In this document: piece by piece, positions 33,739 to 42,830 of the stretch
Position numbering within the stretch: position 1 is the first letter of the stretch
Layout: every line of letters begins with the position of its first letter
Origin: Polyangium sp. 6x1
GTDB lineage: Bacteria; Myxococcota_A; Polyangia; Polyangiales; Polyangiaceae
Assembly: GCF_029946515.1 (NCBI RefSeq)
Contig: NZ_JARZHH010000058.1
Location: 1-64,000, forward strand
Direction: 5' to 3'
Length of the DNA: 64,000 nucleotides
Position numbers and translations under genes: made by a program
Notes under the pieces: generated by a model
Seen by the model: the letters and a program-made list of their open reading frames with translations, nothing else
Databases searched by the model: none
Told to the model about the DNA's origin: nothing

Positions 33739-34791
33739 TCACTCGTCTTGCATACGCGCCCGTACGAACACGCCGTGTCCCTTCAGGTACGTGCTCGTCC
33801 ACCCGCCCGCGGGGGGTGCATTGGGCGCGAGGATGCAGCTCGAGTCCTGACCGCAATTATCGAGCTTCCAGGCGGTCCATCCGACACCGTGCGCATTCAT
33901 CCACTCGTGCCAGAGGCGGGCCTCGTCCAGGCATACTTGCCCGTCGGTCCCCCCGTCCGCGTGCGTGGCCCCCCACTCCGTCACGAACAGGGGCAAACCT
34001 TTGGCGCGCGCGCCGTCGGCCTTGCCGCGGAGCCCCGCGGTGTGGGTGCACGCATAGAAATGCAGCGTATAAAGAAGGTTCGTCCCTGCCACCGGCGACG
34101 CCGCGGCGCGGTCCACGTCCTGCGACCAGTTCGGCGTACCGAGCACGATCACGTTGTCCGGATCCTTCGCGCGGATCGCGGCGACCACGGCCTCGTGATA
34201 CGGCTTCAGGGTGCTCTGCCAGTCGAGATCCAGCGGCTCGTTGAACGGCTCGTAGATCACGTTGGGTTTGTCGCCGTATTTCTCGGCCATCTCGCTGAAG
34301 AACTGGACGGCCTGGTCCTTGTGATTCTGCGCGTTGTGATCGTGCCAGTCGATGATCACGTACACGCCCGCGGCGATCGCATTGTCGACGATCTTCTCCA
34401 CCTGGCTCTTCGCCTTGGCGGCGTTCGTCAGGTACGCCCCGTCGGGCTCGACGCCCATGGCGGCGCGGATCACGGTCGCGCGCCAGTTGTTCCGCATCCA
34501 GCGCAGGGCCTCGACGTTCTCGGCAAAGCCGTCATTCTCCCAGTTCAGCCACATGCTGCTCGGGCCCTTGAGCTGCACGCGCTCTCCATGCTCGTCGCGC
34601 AGCTCCGTGCCAGCCACCTCGAGCTGCCCATGGAGCTCGACCGGCGTCGGGCCCATGTCTCCCGCGCCGACGTCGTCGTCCGAGCCCATGTCTCTGGGAT
34701 CGATGGTGGCCGAGGGGCTCGGGGCGCCCCCGGGATCACACCCCGCGGCGAGGAGCCCGCACGCGCCGAGGACCCACGCATATCGACTCAC
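33739..34791 (-). CDS. GH5 cellulase, lipoprotein
   Basis: A 350-residue secreted beta-1,4-glucanase. Signal and lipobox (GLLAAGC) are followed by a linker rich in Gly, Asp and Pro to about residue 45. The GH5 domain follows: conserved Arg/Asn in RATVIRAAMG, acid-base Glu in VIYEPFNEP, nucleophile Glu in LFVTEWGATHA, plus the active-site aromatic and His residues (IIDWHDHNA; TLHFYA). The GTG start overlaps the stop of the upstream CBM3 gene by 4 nt (GTGA), indicating coupling. Its role is inferred as endo-cleavage of cellulose at the cell surface. Confidence 0.92.
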   Translation of the reverse strand: MSRYAWVLGACGLLAAGCDPGGAPSPSATIDPRDMGSDDDVGAGDMGPTPVELHGQLEVAGTELRDEHGERVQLKGPSSMWLNWENDGFAENVEALRWMRNNWRATVIRAAMGVEPDGAYLTNAAKAKSQVEKIVDNAIAAGVYVIIDWHDHNAQNHKDQAVQFFSEMAEKYGDKPNVIYEPFNEPLDLDWQSTLKPYHEAVVAAIRAKDPDNVIVLGTPNWSQDVDRAAASPVAGTNLLYTLHFYACTHTAGLRGKADGARAKGLPLFVTEWGATHADGGTDGQVCLDEARLWHEWMNAHGVGWTAWKLDNCGQDSSCILAPNAPPAGGWTSTYLKGHGVFVRARMQDE

Positions 34792-35567
34792 GGCTCCACC
34801 CCCCAGACGAGCGCGCCATTGTGATAGAGCGTGACCCGATCCCACTCCGTGAACGTGGTCTTCGTCGGATCGAACGAATAGTCGTTCGTCTCGTCGTACG
34901 TCGCGTAATCCATCTTGTTGTAGCGCGCCTGGATCTCACCGCTCTGCTCGCCGGGCCCGAGCATGTCCGCGCCGGTGAACGTCACCTCGAGGTAATGGTC
35001 GGCGTTCGCGCCCGACGTCGTCAGGAACGCGCCCGACACCTTCCCACAGCCGACGAACGCATAATCGCAGTGAAACACCTCGGTCTGCGATCCGTTCGGC
35101 TCCAGCGTGTAGTAATAACGAATCGTCAGCTCGGCGAGCGGCACGGCGGTGTCGCCCCCGTTCACGATGTTGAAATGAGGCTTGATCTCGTTGTTCGTCG
35201 CGTTCGTGTCCGACGCCTTGTACCGAACGTACACGCCGGTCGGAGGCGGGCCGCCCGCGCCCGAGCTGCTCACGCTCGAACTGCTGGAGCTCGAGCTGCT
35301 GGAGCTGCTCGCGCTGCTCGAACTCGAACTGCTTGCACTCGAGCTGCTCGCGCTCGAACTGCTGGAGCTGCTCGCGCCTCCTGCCCCGCCCGGGCCGCCG
35401 CCGCCCGGCCCTCCCGGACCGACGCTGCTGCTCGCGCCGCCCGCTCCGGGCTCGAGGCCGCTCCTGTCCGGATCGACCCCATAAGCGCAGGCCGCCAGCA
35501 GCGCGGCGACCGAAACGAGGATCCCCATCCTCGCGGACGACACATCGAAGCCTCTCGTTCGCATCAT
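34788..35567 (-). CDS. CBM3 cellulose-binding lipoprotein with poly-Ser linker
   Basis: A 259-residue lipoprotein with no catalytic domain. Signal and lipobox (ALLAAC) are followed by a Gly-rich linker, then a run of more than 40 residues that is almost all serine. The C-terminal 140 residues are a family 3 carbohydrate-binding module (VRYKASDTNATNNEIKPHFN; ELTIRYYYT; EIQARYNKMDYATYDETNDYSF), typical of bacterial cellulose binding. The start follows GGAGAGGGAGC. It is translationally coupled to the GH5 gene downstream and divergent from the ABC importer operon. Role inferred: tethering cells or enzymes to cellulose. Confidence 0.9.
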   Translation of the reverse strand: MMRTRGFDVSSARMGILVSVAALLAACAYGVDPDRSGLEPGAGGASSSVGPGGPGGGGPGGAGGASSSSSSSASSSSASSSSSSSASSSSSSSSSSSSVSSSGAGGPPPTGVYVRYKASDTNATNNEIKPHFNIVNGGDTAVPLAELTIRYYYTLEPNGSQTEVFHCDYAFVGCGKVSGAFLTTSGANADHYLEVTFTGADMLGPGEQSGEIQARYNKMDYATYDETNDYSFDPTKTTFTEWDRVTLYHNGALVWGVEP

Positions 35568-35679
35568 GAGCTCCCTCTCCTCGTCCCGAGCAAACACGCG
35601 CCGGCGGGACCGAGGCATCGTCAATGCCATATCATGGTCGTCTCAAAAGATCGACGCCGCCCGCCGCGTCGAAGCGACC

Positions 35680-35709
35680 TTGACGCTCGGCGAAAAATGC
35701 GGGTAGCGT
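35680..35709 (+). promoter_or_regulatory. Candidate sigma-70 promoter for the ABC importer operon
   Basis: TTGACG, 18-nt spacer, TAGCGT, then the ATG 18 nt later with GAGGTG in between. The -35 box is near perfect; the -10 is weak. It lies in the 160-nt divergent region shared with the CBM3 gene. Confidence 0.35.
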
Positions 35710-35727
35710 CGAGGTGAAACGAATTCG

Positions 35728-37425
35728 ATGGCCCTGAAAGATTCCTCGATGACACGATTGCGATGGCCCCGCCGGCAGTTTCTGGCCGCGACGCTGTTCG
35801 CCCCGCTCGGGGCCGCGTGCTCCGGGCGTCGCGGCGCGCGGCCCGATCCCGCCGGGGTCCTCACCGTGTCGACCGAGCAGCAGGCCTCCTGGGTGCGCAA
35901 CTTCAATCCCCTGCTCGCGCCGGGGAACATCCGCTGGCCCACGCGCGCCGGAATCTACGAGCCCCTCTTCATCTACGACACCATCAACGGAAAACTCGTC
36001 CCGTGGCTGTCGACCGGCGCCACCTGGAGCCCCGACAAACGGACGCTCCATTGCCCCCTCCGCCCCGGCGTCACCTGGTCCGACGGCCAGCCCTTCACGG
36101 CCGAAGACGTCGTGTTCACGTTCGAGATCCTTGCGCGCCACAAGGCGCTCGATCTCTTCGGCGTCTGGTCCTTCCTCGACGACGTCCGCGCCGCGGATCC
36201 GCTCACCGTGGTGTTCTCCCTGAAAAAGCGATACGTCCCGGGGCTCGTTTACCTCGGCCACCAGCCCATCGTGCCGCGGCACGTGTGGAGGGACGTGCCC
36301 GACCCCGTCACGTTCACGAACGAGCGCCCCGTGGCCACCGGGCCGTTCACCGAAATCACCGTCTTTCAAAATCAGGTCTACGAGCTCGGTCGAAACCCGA
36401 CGTACTGGCAGCCGGGCAAGCCCGCGCTCCGCGGGCTCCGGTTCCCCGCGTATCCCGGCAACGATCAGGCGACGCTCGCGCTCCTCCACGACGAGGTGGA
36501 CTGGGCCGGCAACTTCGTGCCCGACGTCGAGCGGATCTTCGTCGCGAAGGATCCGGCGCACCACCATTACTGGTTCCCGCTCGTCGGCGGGACCGTCATG
36601 TTGTATCCGAACGCCGCGCGCGCCCCGCTCTCGGACGAGCGCGTGCGCAAGGCGATCAGCATGTCGATCGATCGCGCCCTGCTCGCGAAGGTCGCGATGT
36701 ACGGCTATACCCGCCCCGCGGACGCGACCGGCCTGCACGACGGATACGCGCGTTTTCGCAGCCCCGAGGCCGCGGCGGCCGGCGACTGGATCACGCGCGA
36801 CATGGATCGCGCCGGGCGACTGCTCGACGAGTCCGGATATCCGCGCCGCGCCGATGGCCTGCGCGCCTCGGCCGACGGCGCTCCTCTCACGCTCGACGTC
36901 CACGTCGTCACGGGCTGGTCCGACTGGATCCGCGCCGCGCAGATCATCGCCCAGGGCTTGCGCGCGCTCGGCGTCACCTCGGCGGCGCGCGCCTACGACT
37001 TCAGCGCGTTCTTCGAGAAGCTCCAGAAAGGCGCGTTCGACCTCTCGCTCGGCTGGTCCTCGGACGAGCCAACGCCGTATCATTTTTATCGGGATCTCAT
37101 GGGCACGGCGACCCTCCGGCCCCTCGGCGAGCCCGCCGCGCGCAACTGGCACAGGTTCGGCAGCGAGGAGGCCGACGCCCTGCTCGCGGAATTCGAGGGG
37201 GCATCCGACGAGGGCGAAGAGATGCGCCTCTCGCACGCGCTCGAGCGCCTGTTCGCCGCGCGCGCGCCGGTGCTCCCGCTGTTCCCGAACCCGTCCTGGG
37301 CTGCGTTCAATACGCGCCATTTCGAGGGTTTTCCGAGCGCGCGGGATCCGTACGCCAAACCCTCGCCGTACAGCGCGCCGGAGTGCTTGCTCGTCCTCAC
37401 GCGGCTCCGGCCGCGGGGGGCGTGA
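35728..37425 (+). CDS. ABC importer substrate-binding protein (SBP_bac_5)
   Basis: A 565-residue extracytoplasmic binding protein of the peptide/oligosaccharide family. It carries a twin-arginine-like signal (PRRQFLAATL) and a lipobox (LGAAC), so it is probably a lipoprotein. The body has the usual family order: YEPLFIYDT early, then the conserved motif region near VTWSDGQPFTAEDVVFTF, and DRALLAKVAMYG in the second lobe. The gene leads an operon with two permeases, two ATPases and a GH1 beta-glucosidase. Dpp/Opp-type importers of cello-oligosaccharides are known, so a cellodextrin substrate is inferred. Confidence 0.88.
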   Translation: MALKDSSMTRLRWPRRQFLAATLFAPLGAACSGRRGARPDPAGVLTVSTEQQASWVRNFNPLLAPGNIRWPTRAGIYEPLFIYDTINGKLVPWLSTGATWSPDKRTLHCPLRPGVTWSDGQPFTAEDVVFTFEILARHKALDLFGVWSFLDDVRAADPLTVVFSLKKRYVPGLVYLGHQPIVPRHVWRDVPDPVTFTNERPVATGPFTEITVFQNQVYELGRNPTYWQPGKPALRGLRFPAYPGNDQATLALLHDEVDWAGNFVPDVERIFVAKDPAHHHYWFPLVGGTVMLYPNAARAPLSDERVRKAISMSIDRALLAKVAMYGYTRPADATGLHDGYARFRSPEAAAAGDWITRDMDRAGRLLDESGYPRRADGLRASADGAPLTLDVHVVTGWSDWIRAAQIIAQGLRALGVTSAARAYDFSAFFEKLQKGAFDLSLGWSSDEPTPYHFYRDLMGTATLRPLGEPAARNWHRFGSEEADALLAEFEGASDEGEEMRLSHALERLFAARAPVLPLFPNPSWAAFNTRHFEGFPSARDPYAKPSPYSAPECLLVLTRLRPRGA

Positions 37426-37453
37426 GGACGAAAGGTTGAGAGGAGAAGGACGC

Positions 37454-38431
37454 GTGCGATACCTCCTGCGACAGCTCGGCCTCTACGTCCTCGCGGCCTG
37501 GGCCTCGCTCACGCTCAATTTCATCGTCCCGCGCCTCGCGCCCGGCGATCCCGCCTCCGCGATGTTCGCGCGGTACAAGGGACAGCTCCAGCCCGAGGCG
37601 CTCGCGGCTTTGCGCGAGGCGTTCGGCTTCACGGGCGGCCCCTTGCACGAGCAATACGCGGCGTACCTCGCGCACCTCTTCCGCGGCGACCTCGGCGTAT
37701 CGGTCGCGTACTTTCCGGCCAAGGTCACGGACGTCCTCGCGATGGGGCTCGGCTGGACGGCGCTGCTCACGGGTTCGTCCGTGGTCGTCGCGTTCGCCCT
37801 GGGATCGCTGCTCGGCGTCGTCGCCGCGTGGCGCCGGGGCTCTGCCTTCGATGCGACGCTGCCGCCGCTGCTCGTGTTCCTCGGCGCGTTTCCTTATTTC
37901 TGGCTCGCGATGATGCTGCTTTATGGCTTCGGCTTCACGCTCGACGCCCTGCCGCTGCGTCACGCGTACGAAGACACGCTCGCGCCTTCGCTGAGCTTCG
38001 CGTTCGTCGCGAGCGTCGCCGAGCACCTTCTCTTGCCGGCGACCTCGATCGTCCTCGCGAGCGTGGGCGGCTGGATGCTCTCCATGCGCAGCTCGATGAT
38101 CGGCGTCCTCGCCGAGGATTACGTCACGATGGCGCACGCGAAGGGACTGTCGCCCCTCCGGATCATGTTCCATTATGCGGCGCGCAACGCGCTCTTGCCG
38201 AACGTCACCGGCTTCGGCATGGCGCTCGGGTTCGTCCTCGGCGGGTCTCTGCTCACCGAGATCGTCTTCTCGTACCCGGGCCAGGGTTATCTCCTCGTGC
38301 AGGCCGTTCGCAGCCAGGACTATCCGCTGATGCAGGGCATCTTCCTGACGATCACCATGGCCGTGCTCGCCGCGAACTTCCTGGTGGACGTGCTTTACGT
38401 ATGGCTCGACCCGCGGACGCGCGGTCGTTAG
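37454..38431 (+). CDS. ABC importer permease (DppB/OppB type)
   Basis: A 325-residue inner-membrane permease. The N-terminus MRYLLRQLGLYVLAAW (GTG start after AGGAGAAGGA) is typical of DppB. The NFIVPRLAPGDP motif and six helices follow, with the EAA loop DYVTMAHAKGLSPLRIMF in the second half. It is the second gene of the operon and pairs with the DppC-type gene 20 nt downstream. The frame extends upstream but overlaps the binding protein gene, so GTG at 37454 is the start. Confidence 0.92.
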   Translation: MRYLLRQLGLYVLAAWASLTLNFIVPRLAPGDPASAMFARYKGQLQPEALAALREAFGFTGGPLHEQYAAYLAHLFRGDLGVSVAYFPAKVTDVLAMGLGWTALLTGSSVVVAFALGSLLGVVAAWRRGSAFDATLPPLLVFLGAFPYFWLAMMLLYGFGFTLDALPLRHAYEDTLAPSLSFAFVASVAEHLLLPATSIVLASVGGWMLSMRSSMIGVLAEDYVTMAHAKGLSPLRIMFHYAARNALLPNVTGFGMALGFVLGGSLLTEIVFSYPGQGYLLVQAVRSQDYPLMQGIFLTITMAVLAANFLVDVLYVWLDPRTRGR

Positions 38432-38450
38432 GGGCTCGGGAGCGCGCACG

Positions 38451-39350
38451 ATGACGAACACGAAGATCCCTCGAAAGGCCATGGTGGGCCTCGTGATCCT
38501 CGGGGTGTTTTTCCTGATGGCGATCGTCGGGCCCCTCGCCGCGCCCTACGATCCATCAGCGTTCGTCGACGTCCCGCTGCAACCGCCCTCCCGCGCGCAC
38601 CTGCTCGGCACCACGGGGCAAGGGCAGGACGTTTGGTCTCAAACGATCGCGGGCGCCCGGACGTCGCTTCTCGTCGGCTTCGCGGCCGGGCTCGTGATGA
38701 CCTCGGTCGGCGCGATCGTCGGCGCGATTGCGGGCACGTTCGGCGGGCTCGTCGACGACGCGCTCTCGCTCCTGACGAACGTCTCCCTCGTCATCCCCGG
38801 GTTGCCCCTGGCCGTGGTCCTCGCGGCGTACCTGCCCGCGGGCACGAAGGCCCTCCTCGTCGTGCTCGTCGCGACGGGCTGGGCCTGGAACGCGCGCGTC
38901 GTCCGCTCGCAGGTACTCTCGCTCCGCAACAAGGATTTCGTCGCGGCGGCGATCGTCACGGGCGAAAGCAGGCTCCACATCGTCTTTCGCGAGATCCTGC
39001 CCAACATGACGTCGGTCCTCGCGTCGTGCTTCATCAGCGCGACGGTGTACGCGATCGGCGCGCAGGTCGGGCTCGAGTTTCTGGGGCTCGGCGACATGAG
39101 CGTCGTGACGTGGGGGACGAACCTTTACTGGGCCAGCAACGACGCCGCGCTCCTCCTCGGCGCGTGGTGGACGCTCCTGCCGACGGGGCTCTCCGTCGCG
39201 CTCGTCGGCACCGCGCTCGTCCTCGTGAGCTTCTCCCTCGACGAGATCACAAACCCGCGCCTGCGCGCCGCGGCGGCCTCGGCCCGCGTCCTCGCCGCCC
39301 GTGGCATCCGCCCGGGCGCGTCGACCCCGGTCGTGAGGGATCATGCCTAG
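38451..39350 (+). CDS. ABC importer permease (DppC/OppC type)
   Basis: A 299-residue second permease with six helices. Family marks are the N-terminal hydrophobic helix, HLLGTTGQGQDVWSQ just after it, and the EAA-like loop KDFVAAAIVTGESRLHIVF. It forms a heterodimer with the DppB-type protein. Its stop overlaps the start of the first ATPase gene by 8 nt. The substrate is inferred from the neighbouring GH1 gene as cello-oligosaccharides. Confidence 0.92.
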   Translation: MTNTKIPRKAMVGLVILGVFFLMAIVGPLAAPYDPSAFVDVPLQPPSRAHLLGTTGQGQDVWSQTIAGARTSLLVGFAAGLVMTSVGAIVGAIAGTFGGLVDDALSLLTNVSLVIPGLPLAVVLAAYLPAGTKALLVVLVATGWAWNARVVRSQVLSLRNKDFVAAAIVTGESRLHIVFREILPNMTSVLASCFISATVYAIGAQVGLEFLGLGDMSVVTWGTNLYWASNDAALLLGAWWTLLPTGLSVALVGTALVLVSFSLDEITNPRLRAAAASARVLAARGIRPGASTPVVRDHA

Positions 39351-40308
39351 CGCGCCCCTCCTTTCGGTCGAAGATCTCGTCGTCGAGTACCAGACGCCCT
39401 CGGGCCCGGTGCGCGCCGTCGACGCCGTCTCGTTCGTGCTCGAGCGCGGCGAGGTGCTCGGCCTCGTGGGCGAGTCGGGCAGCGGCAAATCGACCGTCGC
39501 GCAGGCGCTCGCGAGGATCCTCGGCCCGCCCGCGATCATCACGGGCGGCCGCGTGCTCTTCGAGGGCAACGACGTCCTCGCGATGACCGAGGACGAGCTG
39601 CGCCGCTTTCGCTGGCGCAAGATGTCCTTCGTCCTTCAGAGCGCCATGAACGCGCTCTCGCCCGTCCTGACGATTGGGGATCAAATCATCGACGTCCTCG
39701 TCACGCACGAGCGGACGACCACGCGCGCCGCGCGCGAGCGTGCAGCGCACCTGCTCGAGCTCGTCGGCATCGACCCCGCGCGGCTCGCGAGTCATCCGCA
39801 CGAGCTCTCGGGCGGCATGCGTCAACGCGTTGGCATCGCCCTCGCGCTCGCCCTCGATCCGCCGCTCGTGATCATGGACGAGCCGACGACGGCGCTCGAC
39901 GTGGTGGTCCAGCACGAGGTGCTCTCGAAGATCGCCGAGCTCAAGGAGAAGCTCGGCTTGTCGGTCCTCTTCATCACGCACGACATGTCGATCGTGTCGC
40001 AGTTCGCGACGCGCATCGGCGTGCTCTACGCGGGGCGGCTCGTCGAGATGGCGCCCACGCGCGAGCTCTTCCGCGCGCCACGTCATCCGTACACGAAGGG
40101 CCTGCTCGGCTCGTTCGTCTCCATCCACGGCCCGCGCCGCAGGCTCGCCGGCATCCCGGGCTCTCCGCCCGATCTGCGTCGTTTGCCTGCGGGCTGCGCC
40201 TTCCGCGCGCGTTGCGCCGAGGCCACGGATCGGTGCGCGACGGAAGCGCCCGTGCTGCGCGTGATCGCCGAGGACCACCCCACCGCTTGCCACCTCGTGT
40301 CCCCATGA
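39343..40308 (+). CDS. ABC importer ATPase 1 (DppD/OppD type)
   Basis: A 321-residue ATP-binding subunit. Walker A GESGSGKST, the Q-loop (FVLQSAMNALSP), signature LSGGMRQRVG, Walker B VIMDEPTTALDV and the H-loop (FITHDM) are present. The C-terminal oligopeptide/dipeptide extension has the Cys-rich motif LRRLPAGCAFRARC typical of this subfamily and of its iron-sulfur-like motif. It overlaps the second ATPase gene by 4 nt (ATGA). Confidence 0.94.
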   Translation: MPSAPLLSVEDLVVEYQTPSGPVRAVDAVSFVLERGEVLGLVGESGSGKSTVAQALARILGPPAIITGGRVLFEGNDVLAMTEDELRRFRWRKMSFVLQSAMNALSPVLTIGDQIIDVLVTHERTTTRAARERAAHLLELVGIDPARLASHPHELSGGMRQRVGIALALALDPPLVIMDEPTTALDVVVQHEVLSKIAELKEKLGLSVLFITHDMSIVSQFATRIGVLYAGRLVEMAPTRELFRAPRHPYTKGLLGSFVSIHGPRRRLAGIPGSPPDLRRLPAGCAFRARCAEATDRCATEAPVLRVIAEDHPTACHLVSP

Positions 40309-41312
40309 GCGAGCCCGATCGAACGCCCCCGCTCCTCGAAGCGCAGCACCTCGGCAAGCTCTACCGCGTCGGAGGATGGCTGCGCCCGAAGCACCTCCGC
40401 GCCTTGCACGACGCCTCCTTCACGCTCGGCCATCGCGAGATCGTCGCGCTCGTCGGCGAATCGGGCAGCGGCAAGAGCACGATCGCGCGGCTCTGCGTGC
40501 GGCTGGAAGCGCCGACGAGCGGGCGCATCCTCCTCGACGGCCGCGACGTCCTCCGCGAGGAGCGCGGCCGCGCGACGCTCGCATATCGCCGCCGCGTGCA
40601 GATGATCTTCCAGGACCCGTTCGGCTCGCTGAACCCCGCGCGCACCATCGGCCAGCACCTCGAACGCCCGCTCCGCCTGCACGGCAAGGCGAAAACGCGC
40701 GCCGATCTCTCCGCCCGCGTCCATGCCTTGCTCGACACGGTGGGCCTCGTCCCCGCGCCCGAGGTCGCCGCGAAATACCCGCAGGAGCTCTCCGGCGGGC
40801 AGCGCCAACGCGTCGCCATCGCGCGCGCCCTCGCCGTGGAGCCCGATCTCATCCTCGCGGACGAACCCGTGAGCATGCTCGACGTGTCGATCCGCGCGGA
40901 CATCCTCAACCTGATGCTCGACCTCAAGGAGAGGCGCGGCATCTCGTTCCTGTACATCACGCACGACCTCGCGAGCGCGCGCTACGTCGCGGATCGAATG
41001 ATGGTCATGTACGCGGGCCACATCGTGGAATCGGGGCCGAGCGACGCGATCTTGCAAAGCCCGCAGCACCCGTACACGAAGCTCTTGCTCTCGGCGGTCC
41101 CCGACCTCGAAGGCTCGTTCCGCCGCGAGCTACCGGCGCGATCCGGCGCGCCCGCGCTCGTCGACTCGCCGCCGGGATGCCCTTTCGCCGCGCGTTGCCC
41201 GGACGTCACCGATGTTTGTCGGCGCGAAACCCCGCGCCCCGTCGCGCTCGACGAGGGGCGCGTCGTCCGCTGTCACCTGTACCCCGAGCCCTCTCGGACC
41301 CGAAGCGAGTAA
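40305..41312 (+). CDS. ABC importer ATPase 2 (DppF/OppF type)
   Basis: A 335-residue second ATP-binding subunit. It carries Walker A GESGSGKST, Q-loop MIFQDPFGSLNP, signature LSGGQRQRVAIARA, Walker B LILADEPVSMLDV and H-loop ITHDL. The C-terminal Cys-rich extension is PPGCPFAARCPDVTDVC. It completes the transporter of binding protein, two permeases and two ATPases. The GH1 beta-glucosidase gene starts 15 nt after it, linking uptake to intracellular cleavage. Confidence 0.94.
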   Translation: MSEPDRTPPLLEAQHLGKLYRVGGWLRPKHLRALHDASFTLGHREIVALVGESGSGKSTIARLCVRLEAPTSGRILLDGRDVLREERGRATLAYRRRVQMIFQDPFGSLNPARTIGQHLERPLRLHGKAKTRADLSARVHALLDTVGLVPAPEVAAKYPQELSGGQRQRVAIARALAVEPDLILADEPVSMLDVSIRADILNLMLDLKERRGISFLYITHDLASARYVADRMMVMYAGHIVESGPSDAILQSPQHPYTKLLLSAVPDLEGSFRRELPARSGAPALVDSPPGCPFAARCPDVTDVCRRETPRPVALDEGRVVRCHLYPEPSRTRSE

Positions 41313-41327
41313 ACCCAGCGAGGCACC

Positions 41328-42698
41328 ATGTCCAAGTACGTTTTTCCTGACAATTTCGTGTGGGGTACGGCCACGAGCTCGTACCAGATCGAGGGCGCGG
41401 CCCACGAGGACGGCCGCGGCGAGTCCATCTGGGACCGGTTCTCGAAGACCCCGGGCAAGGTGAACGACGGCTCGAACGGCGACGTCGCGTGCGACCATTA
41501 CCATCGCTACGGCGACGACGTCGCGCTCATGAAGAACCTCGGCGTGCACGCCTATCGCTTCTCGGTGGCGTGGCCGCGCGTCTTGCCGAAGGGCCGCGGC
41601 GAGGTGAACGCGAAGGGGCTCGACTTCTACGATCGGCTCGTCGACGCGCTCCTCGCGGCGGGCATCGATCCGTTCGTCACGCTCTACCACTGGGATCTCC
41701 CGCAAGCGCTGCAGGACGAGGGCGGGTGGGCGAACCGCGCGACGGCCGAGGCGTTCGTCACGTACGCCGACGTCGTCAGCCGGCGCCTCGGCGATCGCGT
41801 CAAGAAGTGGATCACGCACAACGAGCCCTGGTGCGCGGCCCTGCTCAGCAACCAGATCGGCCTGCATGCGCCGGGGCTCCGCGATTTCCGCACCGCGCTC
41901 TCCGTGAGCCACCACCTGCTCCTCTCGCACGGCCTCGCGGTGCCCGTCCTGCGCAAGAACAGCCCCGGCGCCGAGGTCGGCATCACGCTGAACTTCGCGC
42001 CCACGTTCCCCGCGTCGCGCAGCGCGGCGGATCTCGACGCGGCGAGGCACCATGACGGCTACTTCAATCGCTGGTTCCTCGATCCGCTCTTCGGCCGCCA
42101 CTATCCGGCCGACATGGTCGCCGATTACATCGCGGCCGGGCACCTGCCCCCCGAAGGTTTTTCGGATGTGCGCCCCGGGGACCTCGCGGCCATCGCCACC
42201 CCCTGCGATTTCCTCGGCGTCAACTACTATAACCGCACGGTCGCGCGCAGCGACAAGGTGCCCGAGGAGCAGAACCTCCCGCAGACCGTGCACCTCGCGC
42301 CGCGCGAGGAGTGGACCGAGATGGGGTGGGAAGTCTATCCGGACGCGCTCCGCCAGCTCTTGACGCGCCTGCACCTCGAATACGGGCCGGCGAAGCTCTA
42401 CGTCACGGAGAACGGCGCCAGTTATTCGGACGGGCCCGACGCCGAGGGGCGCGTGCGGGACGAGCGGCGGACGCGCTTCTTGCGCGACCACTTCATCGCG
42501 GCGCGCCGCGCGATGGACGCCGGCGTGCCGCTCGCGGGGTATTTCGTGTGGTCGCTGCTCGACAACTTCGAGTGGGATCGCGGCTACACGCAGCGCTTCG
42601 GCATCGTGTGGGTGGACTACACGACGCAGAAGCGCATCCCGAAGGACAGCGCGCTCTGGTTCCGCGACGTCATCGCGGCGAACGCCGTCGAGGATTGA
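41328..42698 (+). CDS. GH1 beta-glucosidase, cytoplasmic
   Basis: A 456-residue retaining beta-glucosidase of the usual GH1 length, without signal peptide. The N-terminal signature FVWGTATSSYQIEGAAHEDG is complete; the acid-base Glu is in WITHNEPW and the nucleophile in LYVTENGAS. The aglycone loop WSLLDNFEWDRGY is present. It would cleave imported cellobiose and cellodextrins to glucose in the cytoplasm. It is the last gene of the ABC importer operon and is followed by a multi-hairpin intergenic element. Confidence 0.95.
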   Translation: MSKYVFPDNFVWGTATSSYQIEGAAHEDGRGESIWDRFSKTPGKVNDGSNGDVACDHYHRYGDDVALMKNLGVHAYRFSVAWPRVLPKGRGEVNAKGLDFYDRLVDALLAAGIDPFVTLYHWDLPQALQDEGGWANRATAEAFVTYADVVSRRLGDRVKKWITHNEPWCAALLSNQIGLHAPGLRDFRTALSVSHHLLLSHGLAVPVLRKNSPGAEVGITLNFAPTFPASRSAADLDAARHHDGYFNRWFLDPLFGRHYPADMVADYIAAGHLPPEGFSDVRPGDLAAIATPCDFLGVNYYNRTVARSDKVPEEQNLPQTVHLAPREEWTEMGWEVYPDALRQLLTRLHLEYGPAKLYVTENGASYSDGPDAEGRVRDERRTRFLRDHFIAARRAMDAGVPLAGYFVWSLLDNFEWDRGYTQRFGIVWVDYTTQKRIPKDSALWFRDVIAANAVED

Positions 42699-42708
42699 GA
42701 GGGGTTCT

Positions 42709-42812
42709 TGCATCGACCGCATCGCGGTCGATGCATGGAGGTCCAGGGCTGGCCCTGGTTCGGGTCCAGGGGCGAAGAGCCCCTGGTCGGGTCCGGGGTG
42801 AAACCCCGGCGC
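42709..42812 (+). repeat. Four-hairpin intergenic element, copy A
   Basis: Between two converging genes (GH1 and GH5) lie four consecutive hairpins: 12 bp with an ATC loop (42709-42735), 7 bp with TG (42743-42758), 8 bp with GAAGA (42766-42786) and 7 bp with GAA (42793-42809). The same plan recurs twice at 60.55-60.86 kb with base changes that keep pairing. It may act as a bidirectional terminator or a structured RNA. Confidence 0.85.
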
Positions 42813-42830
42813 CACGCTGTGGAAACGCTC

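Noticed and set aside
35182-35484. Leucine-rich frame opposite the serine linker
   Set aside because: It is the mirror image of Ser codons in the CBM3 lipoprotein, not a gene.
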